From an uncultured Dehalococcoidia bacterium (GTDB lineage: Bacteria > Chloroflexota > Dehalococcoidia > GIF9 > UBA5629): a stretch of DNA of 33,476 nt. Below the pieces are notes generated by a model. That model saw only the letters and a list, made by a program, of their open reading frames with translations. It had not been told where the DNA came from and made no database searches. The stretch's first letter is position 1, and each line of letters begins with the position of its first letter. Below are positions 23,542-33,297 of the stretch, piece after piece. Location of the stretch: NCBI GenBank assembly GCA_903929005.1, contig CAIYTC010000081.1, forward strand, positions 1 through 33,476. Reading direction: 5' to 3'. The position numbers and the translations under genes were made by a program.

Positions 23542-24729
23542 ATGAAATTTTGCGTGGTCATTATGGATGGCGCATCCGGGTGGCCGTTGCCCGACCGGGG
23601 CAATCAGACCTGCCTGGAGCTGGCCAATACCCCCAACCTCGACCGCATGGCCCGCAGCAGCTATGCGGGCATGGCCCTGACCGTGCCGCCCGGCATGGAG
23701 CCCGGCAGCGCGCCGGCCTGCATGTCGGTGCTCGGCTATGACCCGGTGGTCTATTATAAAGGTAGGAGCGCTATCGAGGCACTCAGCGTGGGCGTCCCCA
23801 TCGGCCCCGGGGAGGTAACCTTCCGTTGCAACCTGGTGACCGTGATCGACGGCAAAATGGCCAGCCACAGCGCCGGCCATATAACCACCGAAGAGGCCGG
23901 GGCCATCATCGGTACACTGAATGAAAAGCTTGGCTCAGATAAGGTGAGCTTTTTCACCGGCATCAGCTACCGGCATATCTGCAAGATAAAAGGCAGGGAA
24001 GATACCCTCAAGGCCATCTGCACCCCGCCCCACGATATCACCGGCCGGGCGGTGGCTGAATACCTGCCGCAAGGCCAGGGCGGCGATATACTCAGGGAGC
24101 TGATGAAGAAGTCGGAGTCCCTGCTGGCCGATCACCCGGTGAATATCCAAAGGCAGAGGCGCAACGCGCTGCCGGTCACCACCGTGTGGCTCTTCTGGGC
24201 CAGCGGCCAGGTGCCCGAGATGCCATCTTTTCAGCGGGCCTATGGCCTCGATGCGGCGCTCACCTCCGGCGTGGACCTGCTGCGGGGGCTGGGCATAATG
24301 ACCGGCATGGAGATACTGCAGATCAAGGGGGTCAGCGACAATCTGGATAACGATTTTGCTGCGCAGGTCAACGGCGCTCTCGAGGCCTTGAGCAGGAGCG
24401 GCCTGGCAGTTATCCATATCGAGGCGCCTGATGAGATGGGACACCGGGGCTCCGCCGTGGATAAGGTCAGGGCCATCGAGCTTATCGACAGGGAGGTCAT
24501 CAGCAGGCTTTTAGCCTGGCAGGGTGATAGCCTCAGGGTGTTGGTGATGCCGGATCACCCTACCCCGATAAAGCTCAAGACCCATAGCGCTGAACCCGTC
24601 CCCTTCCTCATTTGGGGCAGCGGGGTCAAACCTAATGGGGCGGGCAGGTTTACCGAGCGGGAGGCTGGCAGGACCGGCGTCTCAATCGAGCCCGGCTACA
24701 AGCTGATGAAAATATTCTTGAAAGGGTAA
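23542..24729 (+). CDS. apgM: ApgM-family phosphoglycerate mutase (archaeal type), possibly homoserine kinase
   Basis: A 395-aa alkaline-phosphatase-superfamily enzyme of the cofactor-independent ApgM type. Visible active-site features are the metal Asp (VVIMDGASG), the nucleophile Ser region (GMEPGSAPACMSVLGYDP), YYKGRSAIEA, SHSAGHIT, DEMGHRG and the metal-binding PDHPTPIKLKTHS. The start ATG 23542 (MKFCVV) is chosen over the upstream TTG. Nothing resembling a Shine-Dalgarno sequence is seen. The gene is 24 bp upstream of lysC. Some ApgM-like proteins act as homoserine kinase in bacteria without ThrB, so the pairing with aspartokinase raises that alternative. Confidence 0.85.
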   Translation: MKFCVVIMDGASGWPLPDRGNQTCLELANTPNLDRMARSSYAGMALTVPPGMEPGSAPACMSVLGYDPVVYYKGRSAIEALSVGVPIGPGEVTFRCNLVTVIDGKMASHSAGHITTEEAGAIIGTLNEKLGSDKVSFFTGISYRHICKIKGREDTLKAICTPPHDITGRAVAEYLPQGQGGDILRELMKKSESLLADHPVNIQRQRRNALPVTTVWLFWASGQVPEMPSFQRAYGLDAALTSGVDLLRGLGIMTGMEILQIKGVSDNLDNDFAAQVNGALEALSRSGLAVIHIEAPDEMGHRGSAVDKVRAIELIDREVISRLLAWQGDSLRVLVMPDHPTPIKLKTHSAEPVPFLIWGSGVKPNGAGRFTEREAGRTGVSIEPGYKLMKIFLKG

Positions 24730-24753
24730 ATAAATAAACAGGCGGCGACAGAC

Positions 24754-25971
24754 ATGGCGATAGTAGTACAGAAATACGGCGGCAGTTCGGTGGCGGATGC
24801 CGGCAAGATCCGCAACGTTGCCCGCAGAGTCTCAGAATCATTCAGTAAGGGCAACAAGGTAGTAGTGGTCGTCTCGGCTATGGGCGATACCACGGATGAC
24901 CTGATAGAGCTGGCCAATAAGATCAACCCCAGCCCCGAGCCGCGCGAGATGGACCTGCTGCTCTCCACGGGAGAGATCGTCTCCAGCACCCTGCTGGCCA
25001 TGGCGCTGCACGCCATGGGCTTCAGTGCGGTTGCCCTCAGCGGGCCCCAGGCCGGCATAACCACCGATTCGGCCTTCAGCCGGGCCAGGATAACCGGCAT
25101 CGAGCCCAAGCGCATCGTTAAGGAGCTGAGTAAGGGCAATATCGTGATCATCGCCGGCTTCCAGGGGCTGACGTCCGATAACGATATCACCACGCTGGGC
25201 AGGGGAGGCTCTGATACCACGGCGGTGGCCATTGCCGCCAGCCTAAAGGCCAAAATTTGCGAGATTTATACTGATGTAGAAGGTGTTTACACTGCCGACC
25301 CGCGCTTGGTGCCGGAGGCACAGAAGCTGAATGAAATAGGCTACGAGGAGATGCTGGAGATGGCCACATCGGGCGCCCGGGTCCTGCACCACCGATCGGT
25401 GGAGCTCGGCCAGGTTTATAACATGCCCATATTGGTGGCTTCAAGCATGGTGGATAAGCCCGGCACCATTATTCAAGGAGGGGAAAATATGGAACAGAGA
25501 AATAAAGTCCGGGGCATAGCCCACGATATGGATGTTGCCAAAATCACCGTGGGCGGCGTGCCGGACCGGCCGGGCATAGCCGCCGCCATCTTCATGCCGC
25601 TGGCCAAGGCCGGGATCAGCGTGGATACCATAGTGCAAAATGCCAGTGCCAATAACATTACCGACCTCACCTTCACCATAACCAGGAAGGATGTGGCCAA
25701 AGCTATGGAAATCATACGTCCCGTGGCCAAACAAATCGGCGCCAGAGAATGCCTGAACGACTCAAAGCTGGGCAAGGTATCCATAATCGGCACGGGTATG
25801 CAGAATGCCCCGGGTTACGCCGCCAAGATGTTCCAGACGCTCTATGCGCAAAACATCAATATACAGTTAATTACTACGTCGGAGATACGCATCACCTGCA
25901 TAATAGCCGAGGATAAGGTCAAGGAGGCTGTCAAGGCCCTGCATAAGGCCTTTGACCTGGATAAGGGTTAG
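24754..25971 (+). CDS. lysC: Aspartate kinase
   Basis: A 405-aa enzyme phosphorylating aspartate, the first step to lysine, threonine and methionine. The kinase domain (~1-240) has KYGGSSV (7-13), LSTGE, GRGGSDTTAVAIA and EIYTDVEGVYTADPR. Two ACT domains follow (~265-400; GVPDRPGIAAAIFMPLAKAGI and GTGMQNAPGYAAKMFQTL), typical of feedback-inhibited class II aspartokinases. It is downstream of, and probably co-transcribed with, the ApgM-like gene. It converges on the Nfu gene with 9 bp between stops. Confidence 0.96.
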   Translation: MAIVVQKYGGSSVADAGKIRNVARRVSESFSKGNKVVVVVSAMGDTTDDLIELANKINPSPEPREMDLLLSTGEIVSSTLLAMALHAMGFSAVALSGPQAGITTDSAFSRARITGIEPKRIVKELSKGNIVIIAGFQGLTSDNDITTLGRGGSDTTAVAIAASLKAKICEIYTDVEGVYTADPRLVPEAQKLNEIGYEEMLEMATSGARVLHHRSVELGQVYNMPILVASSMVDKPGTIIQGGENMEQRNKVRGIAHDMDVAKITVGGVPDRPGIAAAIFMPLAKAGISVDTIVQNASANNITDLTFTITRKDVAKAMEIIRPVAKQIGARECLNDSKLGKVSIIGTGMQNAPGYAAKMFQTLYAQNINIQLITTSEIRITCIIAEDKVKEAVKALHKAFDLDKG

Positions 25972-25980
25972 AGCGGGAAG

Positions 25981-26199
25981 CTAAACGCCGACAACTTCCT
26001 TGACCGAGGGTAATTTTTCCTTAAGGAGGCGCTCTATGCCTTTTTTGAGGGTCATGGTGGACATCGGGCAGCCGGAGCATGCGCCCTTCAGCCTGACGCT
26101 GACTACGCCGTCTTTAACATCTACCAGTTCTACATCGCCCCCATCGGCCTGCAGGCTGGGACGGATAATATTTAACACTTCCTGTACCTGTTCTTTCAT
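25981..26199 (-). CDS. NifU C-terminal-domain (Nfu) iron-sulfur scaffold protein
   Basis: A 72-aa stand-alone Nfu domain that carries a labile 4Fe-4S cluster for delivery to apo-proteins. The cluster-binding C-x2-C motif is present in [10 protein letters not shown], and [13 protein letters not shown] is family-typical. ATG 26199 with GAAGGTG upstream is preferred to the adjacent TTG. Its many possible clients include the Fe-S-rich ACS cluster, but nothing links it specifically. Confidence 0.93.
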   Translation of the reverse strand: MKEQVQEVLNIIRPSLQADGGDVELVDVKDGVVSVRLKGACSGCPMSTMTLKKGIERLLKEKLPSVKEVVGV

Positions 26200-26402
26200 C
26201 AAAGCACCTTCTTGTTGACTTAATTTAAGTTACGTGGTAATTTAGCACCGCTTAAAAAGCCCTGTCAAATCACCGTCACTTGTTTAGCAGTTTAGCAGGC
26301 TCAGGCAGGAAACTAAACGACTAAAATCACACCGCCGTTAATACGCAGGCGGATGAAGGCGACAGGTTTGCCTTTTTGGCCGGTTTGGTATTAAATAAAA
26401 TA

Positions 26403-26431
26403 TTCGCGCGAGATATATTAATTGTTATGAT
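26403..26431 (+). promoter_or_regulatory. Possible promoter of the TPR-gyrA operon
   Basis: TTCGCG (26403-26408), 17-bp spacer, TATGAT (26426-26431), about 20 bp before the TPR-protein start. The -35 match is weak. Confidence 0.35.
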
Positions 26432-26451
26432 AGCAGCAGAGGTCAAGCAGG

Positions 26452-27291
26452 ATGCCTGAGCGTGAAGAAGAAAAGGCCCGGTTCTGGCGTATCAGGATCC
26501 AGGAAGCTATAAGGATGGCCATGGAGAGCCGCTGGCTGGAGGCAGTTGCCGCCAACCAGGGTATCATCGAGGTCTTTCCCTCGGACGTTGACGCCTATAA
26601 CCGCCTGGGCCGTGCCCACATGGAGTTGGGAGACCATAAAAAAGCTAAAGAAGCCTACAGCAAGGCGCTTGAACTGGAACCGACCAACAACATAGCCCGT
26701 AAAAACCTGGAACGTCTGGCCCTGCTTAAAGGCGTTAAGATTGCCAATACCAGGCGCGAGAAGGCCAAGCCGAGCGATTTTATAGCTGATGTGGGCAAAT
26801 ACGGAATAGTGAATCTGCTGGAGATGGCGCCGCAGGCTATTTTAGTCAAGCTGGCGCCGGGCGAAAAAGTATTCCTGGATGTAAGGAACCAGGATACATT
26901 TGTCAATAACGATCGTGGCGAATACCTGGGGTTAATTGAACCGGAGCACGGCTTGCGCCTGGCCAAGCTGCTCAAGGGGGGCAATAAGTACATCGCGGCC
27001 ATTGTCAGCCTGGACCACGATAAAGTCAAGGTCATTATAAGGGAAACATTTCAGCACCCCAACCAGGCGGGCAAGTTGTCCTTCCCTATACGTGTGACCG
27101 AGACGTACCCGGCGCATGTTAAAGATAGCCTGCTCAGGCACAGTACCGGTGAAGATGAAGGGTTGGAAGAGACCGATTACGCTGAATCGGAAGATACCGA
27201 GGTTGTGCCTGAAGGGTTTTCAATCTACGAAGGATACACGTCACCGGATGACCTGCAGCGCCTTAACAGCAGCTTCGGAGACGAGGAGTAA
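26452..27291 (+). CDS. TPR protein with HIRAN-like C-terminal half
   Basis: A 279-aa soluble protein of unknown function. Residues ~12-95 contain two to three tetratricopeptide repeats (clearest: [32 protein letters not shown]). Residues ~115-215 form a beta-rich region ([47 protein letters not shown]). This loosely resembles a HIRAN domain, a DNA-end or repair-linked fold, but that is only a pattern impression. The C-terminus is acidic. The stop lies 2 bp before gyrA ATG, whose GAGGAG ribosome-binding site is inside this gene, so the two are co-translated. Confidence 0.75.
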   Translation: MPEREEEKARFWRIRIQEAIRMAMESRWLEAVAANQGIIEVFPSDVDAYNRLGRAHMELGDHKKAKEAYSKALELEPTNNIARKNLERLALLKGVKIANTRREKAKPSDFIADVGKYGIVNLLEMAPQAILVKLAPGEKVFLDVRNQDTFVNNDRGEYLGLIEPEHGLRLAKLLKGGNKYIAAIVSLDHDKVKVIIRETFQHPNQAGKLSFPIRVTETYPAHVKDSLLRHSTGEDEGLEETDYAESEDTEVVPEGFSIYEGYTSPDDLQRLNSSFGDEE

Positions 27292-27293
27292 TC

Positions 27294-29870
27294 ATGGAAG
27301 TAGGATTCTCTATCAAGCCCATCAGTATAGAGGAGGAGATGAAGCGCTCCTACCTCGCTTATGCCATGAGCGTTATAGTTTCCCGCGCTCTGCCGGATGT
27401 GCGTGACGGCCTCAAGCCGGTGCACCGCCGTATCCTTTTCGCCATGCACGATCTGGGCATGCGCTACAACTCGCCCTATAAGAAGAGCGCCCGCATTGTC
27501 GGTGAAGTCCTGGGTAAATATCACCCGCACGGGGATTCCTCCGTTTACGATGCCATGGTCAGGATGGCGCAGGATTTCTCCATGCGTTACCGCCTGGTGG
27601 ATGGCCAGGGCAACTTCGGCAGCGTCGATGATGATCCGCCGGCGGCCATGCGTTATACCGAAGCCCGCCTGGCCAGGATCGCCGACGAGATGCTGCTGGA
27701 TATCGATAAAGATACAGTTGACTTCGTACCCAACTTCGATGATAGCCTCAAGGAGCCCTCGGTGCTGCCTGCCCGGCTGCCCAACCTGCTGGTCAACGGC
27801 TCTTCCGGCATCGCGGTCGGCATGGCCACTAATATCCCGCCGCACAATCTCAGCGAGATCTGTGACGCCATACATTATTTAATTGCCAATCCGGAGTCTT
27901 CGGTGGACGACCTCATGCAGTTCGTCAAGGGTCCGGATTTCCCCACTGCCGGCATCATCTGCGGTGTGGAAGGCATCAAGAACGCCTATGCCGTGGGCCA
28001 GGGCAAGGTAGTATTGCGCGCACGCGTGGTGGAAGAATCCACCAAAGCCGGTAAGATGCAACTGGTTGTCACCGAGTTGCCCTACCAGACCAATAAGGCC
28101 GAGCTGGTTAAAAAGATCGCGGATCTGGCCCGGGACAAGAAAATCGAGGGCATCAGTGACGTGCGTGACGAATCGGACCGACAGGGCATGCGCCTGGTCA
28201 TAGGCCTGCGCAAAGATGCCCACCCGGCTAAAGTGCAAAACAACCTCTTCAAATTCACTGCCATGCAGTCGGCCTTCTTCATTAATATGATTGCCCTGGT
28301 TGATGGCCAACCCCGTGTAATCAACCTGAAGGAAGCCCTGCAGTGCTATGTGGCCTTCCGTATCGAGGTTATCACCCGCAGGACCAAATTTGACCTGCAG
28401 AAAGCCAAGGAAAGGGCACACATATTGGAGGGCTTCAAGATAGCGCTCGACCACCTGGATGCAGTGATCAAGACCATCCGCGAGTCGGAGACCGCCGAAT
28501 CTGCGCGTGGTAACCTGATGACCGAGTTCTCGCTCAGCCAGATGCAGGCACAGGCTATTTTGGATATGCAGTTGCGCAGGCTGGCCAACCTGGAGCGCAA
28601 GAAGATACTGGACGAGTACAAGGACATCTTGAAGACTATTGACCAGCTTGAGGAACTGCTGGCCAATCCTGAAAAGATACTCAAGCTCATCCAGCAGGAC
28701 TTATTGGACCTTAAAAACAAGTACGGCGACAACCGCCGCACCGTCATTACTTCAGACGAGGCGGGGCAGTTCCAGGTAGAGGACCTCATCCCCCACATGG
28801 ACGTGATTGTCACACTCTCGGAGCAGGGCTATATTAAGCGCATCCCCGCCGACGTCTTCCGCAAGCAATTGCGCGGCGGCCGGGGCGTAAAGGGCATGGT
28901 GACTAGGGACAGCGATGACGTCATGAGTTCCATGTCTGCTGATACACATGACAACCTGCTTTTCTTCACCAACCGCGGGCGAGTCTTCAAAATGAAATGC
29001 CACGAGATACCGCAGGACGTAGCGCGCACCACCAAGGGCATCAATATCATTAACCTCATACCCATCGAGGCCAGGGAAAAGGTCACGGCCATGTTCGTGC
29101 CGGAGAAGACCGATCCCGGGCTCTTCATGTTATTGGCCACATCCAAGGGCATCGTTAAGAAGACCAGCCTGGATAACTTCGCCGGCGTGCGCCGCAGCGG
29201 CCTTATCGCCATGAAGCTGCGGCCAGAGGAGGAGCTGATCGGTGTGGACGTAGTCAGCGAGACGGATATGCTAATGATGGTCAGCCGCAACGGGCAGGCC
29301 GTCAAATTCGCCATCGCCCCTCTGCGCAACGCCTCCCGCACCAGCGGCGGCGTGCGCGGCATCAAGCTCAACAAGGGCGACATTGTGGTCAGCATGGGCA
29401 CAGTGCAGCCTTCTGCCGACCTCATCACCGTAACCGAGAACGGCTACGGCAAAAAGACCAGGGTAGATAAATTCCCGCTGCACGGCCGTGGCGGCAAGGG
29501 CGTGCTGGCCCACAAAGTGAATAACAAGACCGGCAAGGTCATCGCCGCCAAGTTCGTCCCGCCGGGTTACGAACTATTTATAACCACGGCCAACGGCGTC
29601 CAGCTCAGGATAAATGTGGACGTCGCGAAAGAGACCAAGGTATTAATAGAAGGAGGAAAGAAGAAAAGGCGCGAGGGCGTGCCTGTCAAGGGCAGGATCA
29701 CGCAGGGCGTCATGCTATCGCGGCTTGATGAAGGCGACCGCGTCGTTTCAATTGCGCTGGTAGAGAATGAGAACCTTGAGGAGCAGGCCGCCAGGGAAAC
29801 CCGGGCTATGACGACCATGCCTCCCAAGCCTATGGTCGGAGGCCAGCAGGAATTTCCTTTCGCCGCGTAA
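27294..29870 (+). CDS. gyrA: DNA gyrase subunit A
   Basis: An 858-aa DNA-cleaving subunit of gyrase. The catalytic tyrosine is Y121 ([10 protein letters not shown]). The quinolone-resistance region reads [12 protein letters not shown], with Ser and Asp at the E. coli 83 and 87 positions, the sensitive-type residues. Coiled-coil and tower regions follow, then the C-terminal beta-pinwheel repeats ([39 protein letters not shown]). The GyrA-box-like sequence is QLRGGRG. Length is normal. Confidence 0.97.
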   Translation: MEVGFSIKPISIEEEMKRSYLAYAMSVIVSRALPDVRDGLKPVHRRILFAMHDLGMRYNSPYKKSARIVGEVLGKYHPHGDSSVYDAMVRMAQDFSMRYRLVDGQGNFGSVDDDPPAAMRYTEARLARIADEMLLDIDKDTVDFVPNFDDSLKEPSVLPARLPNLLVNGSSGIAVGMATNIPPHNLSEICDAIHYLIANPESSVDDLMQFVKGPDFPTAGIICGVEGIKNAYAVGQGKVVLRARVVEESTKAGKMQLVVTELPYQTNKAELVKKIADLARDKKIEGISDVRDESDRQGMRLVIGLRKDAHPAKVQNNLFKFTAMQSAFFINMIALVDGQPRVINLKEALQCYVAFRIEVITRRTKFDLQKAKERAHILEGFKIALDHLDAVIKTIRESETAESARGNLMTEFSLSQMQAQAILDMQLRRLANLERKKILDEYKDILKTIDQLEELLANPEKILKLIQQDLLDLKNKYGDNRRTVITSDEAGQFQVEDLIPHMDVIVTLSEQGYIKRIPADVFRKQLRGGRGVKGMVTRDSDDVMSSMSADTHDNLLFFTNRGRVFKMKCHEIPQDVARTTKGINIINLIPIEAREKVTAMFVPEKTDPGLFMLLATSKGIVKKTSLDNFAGVRRSGLIAMKLRPEEELIGVDVVSETDMLMMVSRNGQAVKFAIAPLRNASRTSGGVRGIKLNKGDIVVSMGTVQPSADLITVTENGYGKKTRVDKFPLHGRGGKGVLAHKVNNKTGKVIAAKFVPPGYELFITTANGVQLRINVDVAKETKVLIEGGKKKRREGVPVKGRITQGVMLSRLDEGDRVVSIALVENENLEEQAARETRAMTTMPPKPMVGGQQEFPFAA

Positions 29871-29892
29871 CTTCAGGTGCGCCCGATAACGC

Positions 29893-29914
29893 GGGCGGGT
29901 TTTCAAACCCGCCC
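29893..29914. terminator. Strong hairpin after gyrA
   Basis: GGGCGGGTTT-TC-AAACCCGCCC is a perfect 10-bp stem 22 bp after the gyrA stop. It lacks a U-tract (CTACATTGCG follows), so it may be a repeat hairpin that protects the 3' end rather than a classic intrinsic terminator. Confidence 0.5.
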
Positions 29915-29933
29915 CTACATTGCGTCACAAAAA

Positions 29934-29994
29934 TGTCATGGCGGGGAGCCCTCCCCAAAAATGTCATTGCGAGGAGCGAAGCGACGAAGCAATC
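29934..29994 (+). repeat. Dispersed repeat, short unit plus long unit
   Basis: A short unit (29934-29961, TGTCATGGCGGGGAGCCC ending in an A-tract) is followed by a long unit (from 29962, TGTCATTGCGAGGAGCGAAG ending CGAAGCAATC at 29994). Same layout as the copies at 7088-7149, 8650-8734 and 31891-32025. Confidence 0.8.
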
Positions 29995-30018
29995 TAATCG
30001 TCTTTGGGAGCGTTTACT

Positions 30019-30714
30019 ATGAAGCTCATCTTCATTCATGGTTCCGGCGCCCGGGGATGCGTCTGGCATTTCCAGCAACGGCATTTCGCCGATGCTGATG
30101 CCCCGGACCTGCCCGGCCACCCCGAGGGCCAAACGTGTGCCAGCGTGGAAGAATACGTAAATTGGCTGCATGGCTATATCCAGCAGAAAGAATATAAGGA
30201 TGTAGTCCTGGCCGGCCATTCGCTGGGAGGCGGCATCGCGCTCCTGCACGCAGTCAAATACCCCAAAGATTTGAAGGGCATCATCCTGGTCGGCTCGGGG
30301 GCGCGCCTGAGGGTGCTGCCGCTCATTATAGAGGCCATTTCCGGCAAGCTGGACGACCCGCAGGGCTGGCTGAAGGATCTGGTGGAACCGCTCTACGGCA
30401 CAGTGGACGAAGGCACATGTAAGTGGTTGCTGCCGGAGCTGGCTAAAGTGGGGCCGGCCGCGCAGTTAAACGACTTCTACTGCTGTGACAAATTCGATAT
30501 CATGGACAAGGTAGCTGACATCAGGTTGCCTGTTCTCTGCATCGTAGGCGACCGGGACAACATGACGCCGCCCAAATATTCCCGGTACCTGGGCAAAAAC
30601 ATGCCCGATTGCAGGATAAATATTATCGAGGGCGGCACGCATTTGGCTTTTTTGGAAAAACCGGGGCAGGTCAACAACGCTATCGAGGGCTTTTTAAAAC
30701 AGATAGCCACTTAG
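30019..30714 (+). CDS. Alpha/beta-fold hydrolase
   Basis: A 231-aa serine hydrolase. It has an oxyanion-hole region (LIFIHGSGARG), nucleophile elbow GHSLGGG (Ser at residue 68), catalytic Asp in VGDRDNMTPP and His in GGTHLAFLE, so the full triad is present. The start ATG 30019 has GGGAG eight bases upstream; the TTG at 30004 is less likely. The substrate cannot be predicted. It is followed at 12 bp by the frameshifted site-2 protease. Confidence 0.9.
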   Translation: MKLIFIHGSGARGCVWHFQQRHFADADAPDLPGHPEGQTCASVEEYVNWLHGYIQQKEYKDVVLAGHSLGGGIALLHAVKYPKDLKGIILVGSGARLRVLPLIIEAISGKLDDPQGWLKDLVEPLYGTVDEGTCKWLLPELAKVGPAAQLNDFYCCDKFDIMDKVADIRLPVLCIVGDRDNMTPPKYSRYLGKNMPDCRINIIEGGTHLAFLEKPGQVNNAIEGFLKQIAT

Positions 30715-30726
30715 ATTGCTAATCGC

Positions 30727-31847
30727 ATGCTAAAGGGATCATTGCGCATTGCCCGCATCGCCGGAATCGATATCGGCATCCATTACACATGGTTCATCAT
30801 TTTCGTCCTCATCACCTGGTCGCTGGCGGCAGGCTATTTTCCCGTGGAATACCCTGGCTGGGGTGATTTACTCTACTGGCTTACGGCTGCCCTGGCCGCC
30901 TTTCTTTTATTTGTTTCCGTCCTCATCCATGAGCTGGCCCATTCACTGGTGGCTAGGTCGCGCGGCGTACCCGTCAGGAGCATCACGCTATTCCTGCTGG
31001 GGGGCATCAGCAACCTGGAGAGCGAGCCGGAGAAGCCCGCTGTAGAATTCGCCATTGCCATCGTAGGCCCTCTCACCAGCGTGGCGCTGGCCGGCATTTC
31101 TGGGCGCTGGGTTTCTTTGGCCTGGCGCCGGCCGGGCCGGTCGGGGCCACGGTTGACTACATGGTGGAGATCAATATTCTGCTGGCGGCCTTCAACATAT
31201 TGCCAGGCTTCCCGCTGGATGGTGGCCGTGTTTTGCGCTCGCTCATCTGGGGCGCCACCAATGATTTAAAGAAAGCTACCGATATCGCCGCTGCGGTTGG
31301 CCAGGTTTTCGGATGGATCATGATTGGCGGAGGAGTTTTCCTGGCATTGACCGATAACATCATGAGCGGTATCTGGCTGGTCTTCCTGGGCTGGTTTCTC
31401 AATGGCGCTGCCGAGGCCTCCAAGCGCGATCTCGAATTGCGCTCGCTGTGGCTGAACGTGCATGTGGCTAATGTCATGAATAATAACCCGGAGACAGTCG
31501 GTCCCGCTTCCCCAGTGGAGGCGCTGGTCAACGAAATTTACGTGAAGAAAGGCATCCGCGTGGCGCCCGTGGTGGACGCCGGCCGGCTGCTGGGCATAGT
31601 TTCGCTGGCCGATGTGAAGAAGCTGCCGCCGGGCGAGTGGCGCAATACGCCGGTCTCAAAGATCATGACACCGCAACCGCTCAAGGTAGTATTCCCGCAG
31701 GACGATATGAAAACGGCAGTGCAACTCATGGCCGAGCACGGGTTAAACCAGCTTCCCGTGGTAGTTGAAGACAGGCTGGTCGGCATGCTCAACCGTGCTG
31801 ACATTCTCCGCTACGTGCAGGTCCACCACGAATTAGGGCGGCGCTGA
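30727..31847 (+). pseudogene. Site-2 protease (M50) with C-terminal CBS pair, split by a frameshift
   Basis: Intramembrane zinc protease. The first frame (30727 to ~31100) gives N-terminal membrane helices, the HELAH zinc motif (68-72) and VEFAIAIVGPLTS. The second frame (~31100-31847) gives AAFNILPGFPLDGGRVLRSL with the third zinc ligand Asp, more membrane helices and two CBS domains (NVMNNNPETVG..., IMTPQPLKVV...NQLPVVVEDRLVGMLNRADIL). Adding one T to the TTT run at 31097-31099 joins the frames into one family-typical protein of ~373 aa. This is either a homopolymer sequencing or assembly error, or a recent inactivation; codon use and motifs on both sides look intact. Confidence 0.85.
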
Positions 31848-31849
31848 CA

Positions 31850-32025
31850 GATTGCCGCGCCCTTCGGGCCCGCAATGACGAGTATAAAAACGTCACCGCG
31901 ATGAAACCCCGGAAACGTCACCGCGAGGATTCCCCCAAAAACGTCATTGCGGGGAGTCCCAAAAAATGTCCTTGCGAGGAGCCCCCAAAAATGTCTTTGC
32001 GAGGAGCGCAGCGACGAAGCAATCT
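31850..32025 (+). repeat. Largest dispersed-repeat array: inverted arm plus four short units and one long unit
   Basis: A minus-oriented arm (31850-31879, GATTGCCGCG...GCAATGAC) precedes tandem plus-oriented units at 31891-31915, 31916-31941, 31942-31966 and 31967-31991 (25, 26, 25, 25 bp). Each starts YGTC-x-YYGCG and most end in C- and A-tracts. A long unit from 31992 ends CGAAGCAATC at ~32023. It fills the gap between the site-2 protease and the convergent stress-protein gene. Confidence 0.8.
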
Positions 32026-32043
32026 AATGGGTAGCCGCGTTGC

Positions 32044-32505
32044 CTATTTCCCGCCGGGCTTGCGGATAGACAGCACCGGGCAGGAGGCCTGGCGGACGAT
32101 CTGCTCGGTGGTCGAGCCGGAGATGAACCTGCGCCAGCCCGAGAGGCCGTGCGTTGCGATCACGATCATATCCGCGCCCTTTTCGGAGGCATAGCGTATC
32201 ACCTCGCCGGCCGCGTTGCCGATCAGCACATCGGTGAACACCGGCACACCCCTGGTAACCTTCTGCTCGGTCAGGTTCTTGAGAGATTTCTGCGCCTGCC
32301 CCTCCAGCTCCTGCTGGTAGGAAGCCACGTTGAAGGAGGAGGACTCCACGCCTATAGGCGCCTCCACGATGGGGACTAATGGCACCACGTTGATGATATG
32401 CAGCGTGGCGCCGAAATGGGCGGCCAGCTCATCGGCGACTTTGAGCGCCTCGTAGGAAGGCTCGCTGAAATCGGTCGGGCAAAGGATATTCTTAATTGGC
32501 AGCAT
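32044..32505 (-). CDS. Universal stress protein (UspA family)
   Basis: A 153-aa single Usp domain. The N-terminal strand carries KNILCPTDFSE with the ATP-contacting Asp. The C-terminal nucleotide loop reads ATHGLSGWRRFISGSTTE, matching the G-2x-G-9x-G(S/T) ATP-binding pattern with the first Gly replaced by Ala, followed by the family ending SCPVLSIRK. The start ATG 32505 (MLPIKN) is preferred over in-frame starts at 32550 and 32529 because the family begins here and GAGGGGG lies upstream. Confidence 0.9.
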   Translation of the reverse strand: MLPIKNILCPTDFSEPSYEALKVADELAAHFGATLHIINVVPLVPIVEAPIGVESSSFNVASYQQELEGQAQKSLKNLTEQKVTRGVPVFTDVLIGNAAGEVIRYASEKGADMIVIATHGLSGWRRFISGSTTEQIVRQASCPVLSIRKPGGK

Positions 32506-32632
32506 CTCTTTAATCCCCCTCAGAAACATCCGCTTGGGCCTAATGTGCACCCGTGCAGAAGTTTATTTATGGTGCTATATTTACATCTATCAGGGCAGGT
32601 TTGTCAAGGAAGCGGTGATTAGTGGCCTTTAA

Positions 32633-32749
32633 GGCCGGCAGCCGAGTTTTCCTTTTCAGCCCTCGTTGCACCGGGCGCTGGCACAAAGGGCTAAAATTGA
32701 AGAAGTCAGCTTGAATAAATATATGAATACCCTGCTGGCGCGGGGTTTG
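32633..32749 (+). pseudogene. Decayed HicB-like ribbon-helix-helix antitoxin fragment
   Basis: The plus frame after a TAA at 32630 encodes SLHRALAQRAKIEEVSLNKY followed by MNTLLARGL. This matches the C-terminal DNA-binding segment of HicB-type antitoxins (LHRxLAxxAxxxGVSLNxY). The preceding FLFSP is in another frame, and stop codons cut off the N-terminal half, so the gene is broken at least twice. No HicA toxin is seen. The downstream reading frame continues to 32977 but resembles nothing. Confidence 0.55.
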
Positions 32750-33297
32750 GGATTCCTGGTCAGGGAGCAAGCTGTCGATGAACACCCTGTTAGGGCAAGG
32801 AAAAAACTCCAACGGTTACTGTATGACTGCCGCGTCAATGCCTTCAACTTCGCGGGCCTCATCGAGCTGAAGCTTCTGAGCTTCGTCAAGGACCCGGCTG
32901 TAGAACCCGTGCTTGCGGGCGTCCTGATTGCCCCTGGGGGCGCCTATCTGTTTCTTTTCTGTCATGAATTACTTTAAGCAGCCCATAGACGATGACCAGA
33001 GCGGCCAACTCGTAATTACCTTACTGGAGCGCCTTCTCAAGTAAAGACATGTGCGTTGAATACCATAATAGCACATACGTGCTCATTAAAAAAGGGGGAT
33101 TTGTCACAAAATGGGGGCGGCGGCGGCCACGAGCAACTACAATTTAAAATTTATTTCTTGAAGGGGGTTGCGACCCCCCACGATAAGGAGTAAGATAGCC
33201 AGAGTTTAGGGATGTAATAGCATGGATACCATGTTACAAGTTATTTCTGTAAGGTTACCGGGGGCAAGGGATAGGATTAACAGAGGGAGAAGGTTAG
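32750..33297. other. Mostly non-coding stretch before the PAS sensor
   Basis: Contains no convincing gene. A 26-codon ORF (32964-33044, MNYFKQPIDD) is too short to support. A GGGGGT-TGCG-ACCCCC hairpin (33163-33178) has no U-tract on either side. Together with the HicB fragment this looks like gene debris plus the upstream region of the sensor gene. Confidence 0.5.

Noticed and set aside
31161-31847. Independent CBS-domain protein starting at 31161
   Set aside because: Its N-terminus is the second half of the S2P active site (LDGGR), so it belongs to the upstream frame.
31891-32025. CRISPR-like array
   Set aside because: Units abut directly with no unique spacers, and no cas genes are present; it is a tandem repeat.
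32964-33044. 26-codon ORF
   Set aside because: Too short, no ribosome-binding site, no recognisable motif.
33163-33178. Intrinsic terminator
   Set aside because: Good stem, but no U-tract on either strand and no gene ending nearby.
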